Part shown: one piece after another, positions 1 to 5,306 of the stretch
Layout of the letters: each line of letters opens with the position of its first letter
How positions within the stretch are numbered: position 1 is the stretch's first letter
Assembly: GCA_024643305.1 (NCBI GenBank)
Contig: JAHENE010000151.1
Span: 1-5,306 of the forward strand
DNA from: Thiobacillaceae bacterium
Lineage (GTDB): Bacteria > Pseudomonadota > Gammaproteobacteria > Burkholderiales > Thiobacillaceae
Length of the DNA: 5,306 nt
Direction: 5' to 3'
The notes under the pieces: generated by a model
Told to the model about the DNA's origin: nothing
Databases searched by the model: none
What the model saw: only the letters and a program-made list of their open reading frames with translations
Program-made: the position numbers and the translations under genes

Positions 1-927
1 ACGGTGGGAAGCGATACGGATTGGGATGCGCGCATGCTGGGCTGGCTCAATGCCGTGCGCGCCAAAGGCCGTACAGGCGTCACAGCGCCGGAGGAAATCG
101 TCGATGTCCGCAAGTGGCTGGACGAGATGCGATTGATCAAGGGCGAAAGCGAAGTTGCCATCATGCGCCGAGCGGGCGAGATTTCCAGCGCCGCACATTT
201 GCGCGCCATGCAGAAAACCCGTGCCGGCAAATATGAATATGAGATCGAAGCCGAACTGCTTCATGACTTTGTTCGCCATGGAGCACGACACCCCGCATAT
301 ACCTCCATCGTTGCTGGAGGGTCCAATGCCTGCGTGCTGCACTATGTGGAAAATAATGCGCAGTTGAAAGACGGTGACCTGTTATTGATCGATGCCGGTT
401 GCGAACTTGGCGGCTATGCCTCCGACATCACCCGCACCTTCCCTGTCAGCGGTAAATTTTCCGCTCCGCAGAAAGATGTGTACGAAATCACCCTCGCTGC
501 GCAGACAGCCGCCATCGCCGCTGTGAAACCGGGCGCCTCCTGGATTGCCTATCATGACGCGGCTGTGCGCGTGCTGACACAGGGCATGGTTGATCTTGAA
601 TTGTTGAAAGGTGAAATCGACGGCCTGATCGAGTCCGAAGCCTACAAACGTTTCTACATGCATCGCACCGGCCACTGGCTGGGAATGGATGTGCATGATG
701 CCGGCGAATACAAAGTGAATGGCGAATGGCGCGCACTGGTTGCCGGCATGACGCTTACTGTCGAACCGGGTTTTTACATACGCGCTGCGGAAGATGTGCC
801 GCAGACGCTGTGGAACATTGGCATCCGCATCGAAGACGATGTATTGGTGACGGAAACGGGATGCGAAGTGCTGACCAATCCACCCAGGAGCGTGGCAGAG
901 ATCGAGGAGGCCATGCGCCATGAATGA
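1..927 (+). CDS. pepP: Xaa-Pro aminopeptidase PepP, C-terminal part (5' truncated by window edge)
   Basis: Cytoplasmic aminopeptidase P: it removes the N-terminal residue from peptides whose second residue is proline, using a two-metal (usually Mn) centre. The frame is open from base 1, so the gene starts outside the window; about 130 N-terminal residues are missing compared with E. coli PepP (441 aa). Counting from the GTG codon at position 4, the pita-bread fold ligands are all visible: Asp130 (in LLLIDAG), Asp141 (in SDITRTFP), His224 (in GHWLGMDVHD), Glu254 (in TVEPGFY) and Glu277 (in GIRIEDD), plus His231 in the active site. Their spacing (11, 83, 30, 23) nearly matches E. coli Asp260, Asp271, His354, Glu383 and Glu406. 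The GTG at 4 is not a real start. The stop overlaps the ubiH start by 8 nt, as in a coupled operon; E. coli also has pepP directly upstream of ubiH. No frameshift or missing residue was seen. Confidence 0.96.
   Translation, partial: TVGSDTDWDARMLGWLNAVRAKGRTGVTAPEEIVDVRKWLDEMRLIKGESEVAIMRRAGEISSAAHLRAMQKTRAGKYEYEIEAELLHDFVRHGARHPAYTSIVAGGSNACVLHYVENNAQLKDGDLLLIDAGCELGGYASDITRTFPVSGKFSAPQKDVYEITLAAQTAAIAAVKPGASWIAYHDAAVRVLTQGMVDLELLKGEIDGLIESEAYKRFYMHRTGHWLGMDVHDAGEYKVNGEWRALVAGMTLTVEPGFYIRAAEDVPQTLWNIGIRIEDDVLVTETGCEVLTNPPRSVAEIEEAMRHE
905..910 (+). promoter_or_regulatory. Strong Shine-Dalgarno for ubiH (AGGAGG)
   Basis: A perfect AGGAGG lies inside the end of pepP, 9 nt before the ATG at 920. 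It supports ATG 920 as the ubiH start, even though this adds about 22 residues before the usual beginning of the family. A weaker AGGG at 975-978 stands 7 nt before an in-frame GTG at 986, which is the competing start. Confidence 0.75.
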
Positions 928-985
928 ATCTGGCGCACATTCTGGCAGCGCCGTGAATGATCCTGGCGCAAATCAGGGCGGCGAC
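920..985 (+). repeat. Imperfect 33-bp tandem repeat at the ubiH 5' end
   Basis: Two adjacent 33-bp units, 920-952 and 953-985, match at about 24 of 33 positions by eye; the first 21 bases of each match at 17. Each unit begins with a possible start codon (ATG 920, GTG 953) followed by TGAATGA-like and CTGGCGCA blocks. The units encode MNESGAHSGSA and VNDPGANQGGD, ahead of the FAD-binding domain. The length is a multiple of three, so the frame is kept. It looks like an old local duplication of the start region, but chance similarity in Gly/Ala-rich code is possible. Confidence 0.5.
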
Positions 986-2143
986 GTGACTGGTTTGGCA
1001 GAAGACATCGTCATCGCTGGCGCCGGTCCGGTTGGCGCGGTGTGTGCGCTGGCGCTCAGGCAAGGCGGACTTGACCCGTTGCTGCTGGAAGCGCGGCCGG
1101 AAAATGCGCCGCTGAATGACCGCCGCACGCTGGCGCTTTCTTATGGCTCACGTCTCTTGCTGGAGCGCCTTGGGGTTTGGTCGCAGATCACGCAGGCCAC
1201 GCCGATTACGCGTATCCACATCTCCCACAAGGGGGGGTTGGGCCGTGCCCTGCTCAACGCCCAGGAAGAAAAACTTCCGGCCCTGGGGTATGTGCTGAGA
1301 TATGGCGAATTGGCACAGGCGCTGATGAACGCTCTGCGCGATACAGGGGTGCGCATGCGTTTCGGGGTGCAAGTAAAAAACACCAACACTGGCAGGCAAG
1401 CAGCAGAACTGGAACTTAACGGCGAATCACGTGATTGTTTGAGAACGCGTCTCGCGGTGATCGCGGACGGCGGTCGCGGAGAAACCGCAGCGCCAGCAAA
1501 ATGGTCGCATGACTATGCGCAGGTGGCGGTGGTGGCGGAAGTGAAAACCGAACTGCCGCATCACAACCTGGCCTATGAACGTTTTACGCCTAATGGCCCG
1601 ATTGCGCTGCTTCCAAAGGATGATGGCTATGCGTTGGTGTGGGTAAATGCGCCCGGCGAGGCAGCGCGTATTACCCAACTTGATGATGCGACTTTTCTGG
1701 CTGAACTGCACACTGCCTTTGGTGGACGGCAGGGCCGCTTTCTGTCGGTGGCGACACGCGGGCAGTTTCCGCTCAAACTTGATTATCGCGGTAGCGAAGC
1801 AGGTGCGCATGTGGTGCGCATCGGCAATGCCGCGCAGACCCTGCACCCGGTAGCGGGGCAAGGCTTCAACCTCGGCCTGCGCGATGCGTGGGAACTGGCG
1901 CAGTCCTGCCTTGAAACAGCGCCCGAATCATTGGGCAGCTCCGCGCAGCTTGCGCGTTTTGCCGCGAGCCGCCGCCGTGATGCCTTGCCGGGCATGGGCT
2001 TTACCGATTTTCTGGTGCGCACTTTTTCTACTTCCAACCCGGTCTTGCATCACCTGCGCGGCTTGGGGCTGATGGCTTTGCAGGCCTTGCCGCCGGCGCG
2101 GCACTTTATCGCGCGGCGCATGCTATTCGGAAAGAACGGATGA
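920..2143 (+). CDS. ubiH: 2-octaprenyl-6-methoxyphenol hydroxylase UbiH (FAD monooxygenase, ubiquinone synthesis)
   Basis: Flavin-dependent aromatic hydroxylase of the UbiH/COQ6 family, which hydroxylates C1 of the ubiquinone ring precursor; it probably acts in the membrane-associated Ubi complex. The FAD-binding GAGPVG is at residues 34-39 after a beta strand (DIVIA), the ribose-binding Glu follows in LLLEARPE, and the DG motif (ADGG) has Asp183. The flavin motif at 302-322 reads GNAAQTLHP then AGQGFNLG, with Asn303 where most relatives have Asp. That Asn and the QTLHP run are the same as in E. coli UbiH and separate it from UbiI and UbiF. Other matches are DRRTLALS and YERFTPNGPIALLP. Length is 407 aa against 392 in E. 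coli; the excess is a Gly/Ser/Asn-rich N-terminal leader (residues 1-28) encoded partly by a 33-bp tandem repeat. Starting at GTG 986 would give 385 aa. It overlaps pepP by 8 nt and the next hydroxylase by 4 nt. Confidence 0.94.
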   Translation: MNESGAHSGSAVNDPGANQGGDVTGLAEDIVIAGAGPVGAVCALALRQGGLDPLLLEARPENAPLNDRRTLALSYGSRLLLERLGVWSQITQATPITRIHISHKGGLGRALLNAQEEKLPALGYVLRYGELAQALMNALRDTGVRMRFGVQVKNTNTGRQAAELELNGESRDCLRTRLAVIADGGRGETAAPAKWSHDYAQVAVVAEVKTELPHHNLAYERFTPNGPIALLPKDDGYALVWVNAPGEAARITQLDDATFLAELHTAFGGRQGRFLSVATRGQFPLKLDYRGSEAGAHVVRIGNAAQTLHPVAGQGFNLGLRDAWELAQSCLETAPESLGSSAQLARFAASRRRDALPGMGFTDFLVRTFSTSNPVLHHLRGLGLMALQALPPARHFIARRMLFGKNG

Positions 2144-3318
2144 AGCCGCGTTTCCATGCACTGATCGTAGGCGCAGGACTGGTGGGCTCCGCCACGGCGC
2201 TTGCGCTTGCTCGCGCCGGATTGAATGTTGCGCTGATTGAACCGCGCGAAGGCGCCGCGCCGGGCGAACCCTGGGACATCCGCGTTTATGCCATCAGTCC
2301 TGGCAGCGAAGCCTTGCTGGAAAACCTGGGTGCCTGGAACCGTCTGGAAGCTGCCCGCGTGCAGGCGGTGTATCGCATGGACGTGCATGGCGACGCGGAA
2401 GGGGAACTGGTACTGGATGCCTACGAAGCCGGGGTGCCAAAACTTGCCAGCATCCTGGAAAGCGCGCGGCTGCAGGATGCGCTGTTGAAGTCGGTCGCGG
2501 CGCAGGACAACATAGAAGTGTTCTGCCCGGCAAGCGTGTCGGACATTGCCTGGGGAGGCCCATGTTCAGTCGTCACGCTGGACAATGGTGTCGAACTGGA
2601 AGCGGAGCTTGTTGTCGGCGCAGACGGCGCGCAGTCTGCCATTCGCGAAAAGGCGGGCATCCAGACAAAAGTCAGCCCTTATCACCAGTCCGGGGTTGTG
2701 GCCAACTTCGAAACAGAAAAATCCCATCGGGGCACTGCGTTCCAATGGTTTCGCCAAGATAAAGCTGGGAGCGACGACATCATTGCCTATCTGCCTTTGC
2801 CGGGGAACCGTATGTCGCTGGTCTGGTCAACGGCTACAGCACATGCGCAATTTCTGCTGGAATTGGACAAGCGGGATTTCTGCAAGCAGGTGATGCAGGC
2901 AGGGGAATCGCGATTGGGGGAATTGACCCTGATTACTCCGCCCGCTGCCTTTCCGCTCAGGCTTGCGCAACTGCACAGCCCGGTGCGTACTGGTTGCGCA
3001 CTTGTCGGCGATGCGGCCCATGGCGTGCATCCGCTGGCCGGCCAGGGGGTGAATCTGGGTTTTGGGGATGTTGTTGCTTTGGCCGAGGTTTTGGGCAACA
3101 GAGGCAAGGCGCGGTGCGGTGATCTGGCCTTGCTGGAGCGTTACGCCCGTCGCCGCACCGAGCCGGTGACGCGCATGCAATTTGTGACCGATACGCTGTG
3201 GCGCCTGTTTGGGCGCGATGAACGGTTGTTTAAGATGGCTAGAAACTCGGGCATGACAGCATTGAACAAACTGGGGCCTGTAAAATCTGCCCTGATACAC
3301 GAAGCTTTTTTTAACTGA
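2140..3318 (+). CDS. UbiH/UbiI/UbiF-family FAD-dependent ubiquinone ring hydroxylase, most UbiI (VisC)-like
   Basis: Second flavin monooxygenase of the ubiquinone pathway, 392 aa (E. coli UbiI is 400). GAGLVG at 11-16 binds FAD, with ribose-contacting Glu34 at the end of the second strand. The DG motif DGAQSAIR spans 162-169. The flavin motif runs from Gly290-Asp291 (GDAAHGVHP) through AGQGVNLGF to Asp310, with the standard Asp that UbiH lacks. DIRVYAIS near residue 47 matches the family's RVSAI segment. The tails VWSTATAHAQ and GPVKSALIHEA resemble E. coli UbiI (VWSLSPEEAQ, GVKPQLIRQA) more than UbiF, and the pepP-ubiH-ubiI order in E. coli agrees. UbiI hydroxylates ring C5. UbiF (C6) or the broad-specificity UbiM remain possible, since regioselectivity cannot be read from sequence, so no symbol is given. 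The start ATG lies in an ATGA overlap with ubiH, with a modest GGAAAG at 2129-2134. Confidence 0.93.
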   Translation: MKPRFHALIVGAGLVGSATALALARAGLNVALIEPREGAAPGEPWDIRVYAISPGSEALLENLGAWNRLEAARVQAVYRMDVHGDAEGELVLDAYEAGVPKLASILESARLQDALLKSVAAQDNIEVFCPASVSDIAWGGPCSVVTLDNGVELEAELVVGADGAQSAIREKAGIQTKVSPYHQSGVVANFETEKSHRGTAFQWFRQDKAGSDDIIAYLPLPGNRMSLVWSTATAHAQFLLELDKRDFCKQVMQAGESRLGELTLITPPAAFPLRLAQLHSPVRTGCALVGDAAHGVHPLAGQGVNLGFGDVVALAEVLGNRGKARCGDLALLERYARRRTEPVTRMQFVTDTLWRLFGRDERLFKMARNSGMTALNKLGPVKSALIHEAFFN

Positions 3319-3320
3319 GG
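3317..3320 (+). promoter_or_regulatory. Shine-Dalgarno for dsbC (GAGG), bearing on which of two ATGs starts
   Basis: GAGG overlaps the stop of the upstream hydroxylase. The spacer is 4 nt to the ATG at 3325 and 7 nt to the next ATG at 3328. The second ATG therefore has the better spacing. The choice changes the signal peptide by one Met and does not affect the mature protein. Confidence 0.5.
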
Positions 3321-3324
3321 AATC

Positions 3325-4044
3325 ATGATGCGTTTATCAAACCTGTTCTTGTCGGCGCTCGTACTGGCGAGTTTTTCCGCCCATGCCGGCGAGAAGGAAA
3401 TTCGCAAGGCTTTCAAGGACAAATTTCCCGGCATGCAAATAAGCACCGTCAGCAAGACGCCTTACGGGGGATTGTATGAAGTGGTGGCGGATGGAGAGGC
3501 TGCATATGCAACCAGCGATGGAAAGTATCTGATACTTGGTAATGTGATTGACCTCGGAACCAGACGAAACCTGACTTCTGACCGAAATGCCAAGCTTAGC
3601 GAAATAAACTGGAAAGCATTGCCGCTGGAAAAATCCATCAAGGAAGTGAGGGGCAACGGCAGCCGCAAGCTGGCCATTTTTTCCGATGCCGACTGCCCCT
3701 TTTGCCGCAAGCTTGAACCGGAACTGGAAAAGCTCGACAACGTGACGATATACACCTTCCTCTACCCCGTTGAGGGCCTGCATCCGGATGCCGTGCCGAC
3801 TTCCAAGCGAATCTGGTGTGAAAGCGATCGGCTGAAGGCCTGGAAGGGCTATATGCTCAAGGGTGAGATGCCCACGTCCAAGGGCGATTGCCCAAACCCA
3901 GTGGATGAAACCGTTGAACTGGGCAACAAGCTGAAGGTCAGGGGTACGCCCACCATCATTCTGGAAAACGGCCAGCGCATTCCCGGTTATTTGCAGGCGG
4001 ATAAATTGGACAAACTGATGACGGCGGCGAGCAGGAAAAAATGA
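3325..4044 (+). CDS. dsbC: Periplasmic thiol:disulfide interchange protein DsbC
   Basis: Disulfide-bond isomerase that reshuffles wrong disulfides in periplasmic proteins; in E. coli it works as a V-shaped homodimer kept reduced by DsbD. Residues 1-21 are a Sec signal peptide: Arg3, a hydrophobic core (LFLSALVLASF) and an AHA cleavage site before GEKE. The mature 218 aa compare with 216 in E. coli. An N-terminal dimerisation domain (about 22-80, with YEVVADGEAAYAT) and a linker precede the thioredoxin fold. The active site is Cys124-Pro-Phe-Cys127 (in SDADCPFCRKLE), and the cis-proline is Pro209 in RGTPTII. Cys165 and Cys189 fit the structural disulfide of E. coli DsbC (141-163), which favours DsbC over DsbG. 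The CPFC dipeptide differs from the E. coli CGYC. The gene begins 6 nt after the hydroxylase stop and overlaps the methyltransferase by 4 nt. ATG 3328 is an alternative start with a better ribosome-site spacing. Confidence 0.93.
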   Translation: MMRLSNLFLSALVLASFSAHAGEKEIRKAFKDKFPGMQISTVSKTPYGGLYEVVADGEAAYATSDGKYLILGNVIDLGTRRNLTSDRNAKLSEINWKALPLEKSIKEVRGNGSRKLAIFSDADCPFCRKLEPELEKLDNVTIYTFLYPVEGLHPDAVPTSKRIWCESDRLKAWKGYMLKGEMPTSKGDCPNPVDETVELGNKLKVRGTPTIILENGQRIPGYLQADKLDKLMTAASRKK

Positions 4045-4652
4045 GCATCGTTCCCCACTGGGACGAGCGCTATGCCCAGCCCGGTTTTCTGTTTGGTGAA
4101 GCGCCCAACGCTTTCCTGAAAAGCCGCTTGTCTCTGTTCAATCCCGGGCAGACTGTGCTTGCCGTCGCCGATGGCGAAGGCCGTAACGGCGTGTGGCTGG
4201 CGGAACAGGGCTTGCGCGTTCATGCGGTGGATGCGTCTAAAGTAGCGTTGGAAAAGTCATGCCAGTTGGCTGATCGGCGAGGCGTTTCTCTGCAATGGGA
4301 GGAAGTCGACCTGCAATCCTGGACTTGGCCCGACGCGGCCTATGACTTCGTGGTTGCCATTTTTACCCAGTTTGTCGGTCCGGAAGGCCGCGCCCTGCAG
4401 TTTGCCGGCATACGACGGGCATTAAAGCCGGGTGGCCTGCTCGTCATGCAGGGTTACACTCCGCGCCAGCTTGAATATGGCACGGGCGGGCCGCCGCACG
4501 CCGAGAATATGTACACCGAGAACTTGTTGCGCGCCGCCTTCGGCGACTGGGAAATCCAGCACTTGCATGAGCACGACGAAGTTATCGATGAAGGCCCTGG
4601 GCACAGCGGCAAGTCGGCGCTGATTGACATGGTGGCGAGAAAGCCAGTCTGA
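4041..4652 (+). CDS. Class I SAM-dependent methyltransferase, TehB-like, substrate unknown
   Basis: Small (203 aa) soluble Rossmann-fold methyltransferase. The N-terminus has the WDERYAQPGFLFGEAPNAFL pattern typical of the TehB-like group. Motif I (residues 39-54) reads VLAVADGEGRNGVWLA, Asp64 in VHAVDAS ends the second strand and should bind the SAM ribose, Asp90 in EEVDLQSW may contact the adenine, and YDFVVAIFTQF (101-111) is motif II-like. LKPGGLL marks the usual post-motif loop. Motif I differs from the common LDLGCGEG form, with Ala41, Ala43 and Asp44 in place of Asp, Gly and Cys. No signal peptide or membrane segment is visible. Its ATG overlaps the dsbC stop (ATGA), with AGGAA at 4033-4037 as a close ribosome site. 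It lies in a ubiquinone operon, but it does not look like UbiG or UbiE, so a role in that pathway is not supported. Tellurite or small-molecule methylation is possible by family only. Confidence 0.88.
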   Translation: MSIVPHWDERYAQPGFLFGEAPNAFLKSRLSLFNPGQTVLAVADGEGRNGVWLAEQGLRVHAVDASKVALEKSCQLADRRGVSLQWEEVDLQSWTWPDAAYDFVVAIFTQFVGPEGRALQFAGIRRALKPGGLLVMQGYTPRQLEYGTGGPPHAENMYTENLLRAAFGDWEIQHLHEHDEVIDEGPGHSGKSALIDMVARKPV

Positions 4653-4763
4653 GAATTTACACGGGGGCAGCCTGGGCAACAGAGGAATTCCTGCTGTTGC
4701 TCACAATTGGTTTGTGCCTTCCTCCATTACCGCGGCTTCCTGTGTGTTAATGGGTTCTTGCTT
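4653..4763. other. Convergent intergenic gap
   Basis: These 111 bp separate the methyltransferase stop from the stop of the minus-strand hydrolase. The left half carries a hairpin (4673-4703). The right half, about 4705-4763, shows nothing beyond a weak CATTA/TAATG inverted repeat with a long loop. No coding potential on either strand is convincing. Confidence 0.8.
4673..4703. terminator. Possible transcription terminator hairpin (no clear T-tract)
   Basis: TGGGCAACAG at 4673-4682 pairs with CTGTTGCTCA at 4694-4703 (10 bp including one G-T wobble). Between them, AGGAATTCCT (4683-4692) is itself a perfect palindrome, so the stem can extend by three pairs to an AATT loop with a single-G bulge at 4693. 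Its place between two converging genes suits a shared terminator. Neither side has a run of T longer than three close to the stem, so intrinsic termination is uncertain; it could instead be a 3'-end stabiliser or have no role. Confidence 0.4.
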
Positions 4764-5306
4764 TCAAGACTTCGTGCAGCGCATCTGGTTGTCCAGCTTC
4801 ATCCACTTTCCCAGCCACTCTTTTGCGCGTAGTCGTGCGTGACGCGCGGCGATTTTTTCCTCCGGGCCCTGATCGGCGCGGAAGTCGAAAGCACGCCGCG
4901 CAAAGGGGTAAACCTGGTATTCAACCGGCACGCCGCGCTCCCATAACGCATAGAAGGCGCGCCCGCCGACGAAGCGGCGCAGTTCGAAATCTTCTTCTCC
5001 GATCAGAAACAGCATTGGGGTGTTGATCTGCATCACTTCGGGTGCCACGCGGAACAACTGGTCTGGCTCGGGTGCATTCGGATTTTGCATGTGGCCGTAA
5101 TAGCTGACGATGGCGGCGATATCCTTACCGCGCTTGGCGGCCAGGCGGATCGCATAGTACGGTCCACGCGACTGCCCAACGATGCCAATAGGTCCTTTGC
5201 AGATGTTGGGCTGTTTCATCAGATAATCCATCGCAGCTTCAACGTCGGTTTCGGTTTCCGGATTGTGCTCGGAGGGCCAGCGCTCGATCATGCGTCCGCT
5301 TTGCCA
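4764..5306 (-). CDS. Dienelactone hydrolase-like alpha/beta hydrolase, C-terminal part (5' end beyond window)
   Basis: Alpha/beta hydrolase of the dienelactone hydrolase-like group, probably cytoplasmic; the substrate is unknown. The frame is open to the right edge, with five more residues (WQSGR) before the first Met at 5291, so the N-terminus is missing and that Met is unlikely to be the start. Counting from it, the nucleophile elbow is GIVGQSRG with Ser41, preceded by DVEAAMDYL, the helix that usually leads to it. SYYGHM (63-68) follows strand 6, and LIGEED (96-101) offers Asp101 as the acid. The catalytic His expected in the YPxxxHAF context is Arg133 (YPFARRAFDF), so the triad appears incomplete. 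The end of the protein (AARHARLRAKEWLGKWM) matches the family's final helix. The gene converges on the operon and is probably unrelated to it in function. Confidence 0.85.
   Translation of the reverse strand, partial: WQSGRMIERWPSEHNPETETDVEAAMDYLMKQPNICKGPIGIVGQSRGPYYAIRLAAKRGKDIAAIVSYYGHMQNPNAPEPDQLFRVAPEVMQINTPMLFLIGEEDFELRRFVGGRAFYALWERGVPVEYQVYPFARRAFDFRADQGPEEKIAARHARLRAKEWLGKWMKLDNQMRCTKS

Noticed and set aside
382..921. Long minus-strand open frame opposite pepP
   Set aside because: It lies fully antisense to a gene with all catalytic residues in place and has no recognisable motif; a shadow of codon bias.
1231..1237. G7 homopolymer in ubiH as a phase-variation tract
   Set aside because: Seven G is short, it encodes Gly-Gly in a conserved part of the protein, and the frame is intact; a housekeeping gene is an unlikely phase-variable target.
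3262..3286. Promoter for dsbC (TTGAAC ... TAAAAT)
   Set aside because: The spacer is only 13 nt, too short for a sigma-70 promoter, and the elements lie in coding sequence.
3306..3312. T7 run at the end of the second hydroxylase as a terminator or slippery site
   Set aside because: No GC-rich hairpin precedes it and it encodes Phe-Phe just before the stop; dsbC starts 6 nt after that stop, so read-through is expected.
4532..4545. CGCCG/CGGCG hairpin as an internal terminator
   Set aside because: A five-pair stem inside the methyltransferase coding region with no T-tract; expected by chance in GC-rich code.
4624..4842. Plus-strand 72-codon open frame across the intergenic gap
   Set aside because: It begins inside the methyltransferase, runs into the antisense hydrolase, and has no ribosome site or domain.

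Overview
The window reads as ordinary chromosomal DNA of a proteobacterium, most likely a betaproteobacterium. The reasons are the moderately GC-rich coding sequence, the pepP-ubiH-ubi hydroxylase gene order shared with gammaproteobacteria such as E. coli, and a DsbC-type protein of the kind common in Beta- and Gammaproteobacteria. The taxonomic call is an inference from gene content; no rRNA or other marker is present.

Positions 1-4652 hold five plus-strand genes packed as one apparent operon. They are the C-terminal two thirds of Xaa-Pro aminopeptidase PepP (running in from the left edge), UbiH, a second FAD-dependent ubiquinone-ring hydroxylase that looks most like UbiI/VisC, a periplasmic DsbC-type disulfide isomerase, and a small class I SAM-dependent methyltransferase. 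Junctions are 8 nt overlap, 4 nt overlap (ATGA), 6 nt gap and 4 nt overlap (ATGA), so translational coupling is likely. No internal promoter was convincing; the operon promoter must lie upstream of the window.

Positions 4653-4763 form a 111-bp convergent intergenic gap with an imperfect hairpin that may end transcription. Positions 4764-5306 hold the C-terminal 180 residues of a minus-strand dienelactone-hydrolase-like alpha/beta hydrolase running off the right edge.

Functionally, the two flavin hydroxylases add hydroxyl groups to the ubiquinone ring. DsbC corrects wrong disulfides in the periplasm, and PepP trims X-Pro peptides in the cytoplasm. The methyltransferase substrate cannot be told from the sequence. 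I see no mobile element, CRISPR array, RNA gene or phage feature, and no evidence of a new multi-gene system. The points most worth a second look are the missing catalytic histidine in the hydrolase, the duplicated start region of ubiH with its alternative start codons, and the altered SAM-binding loop of the methyltransferase.
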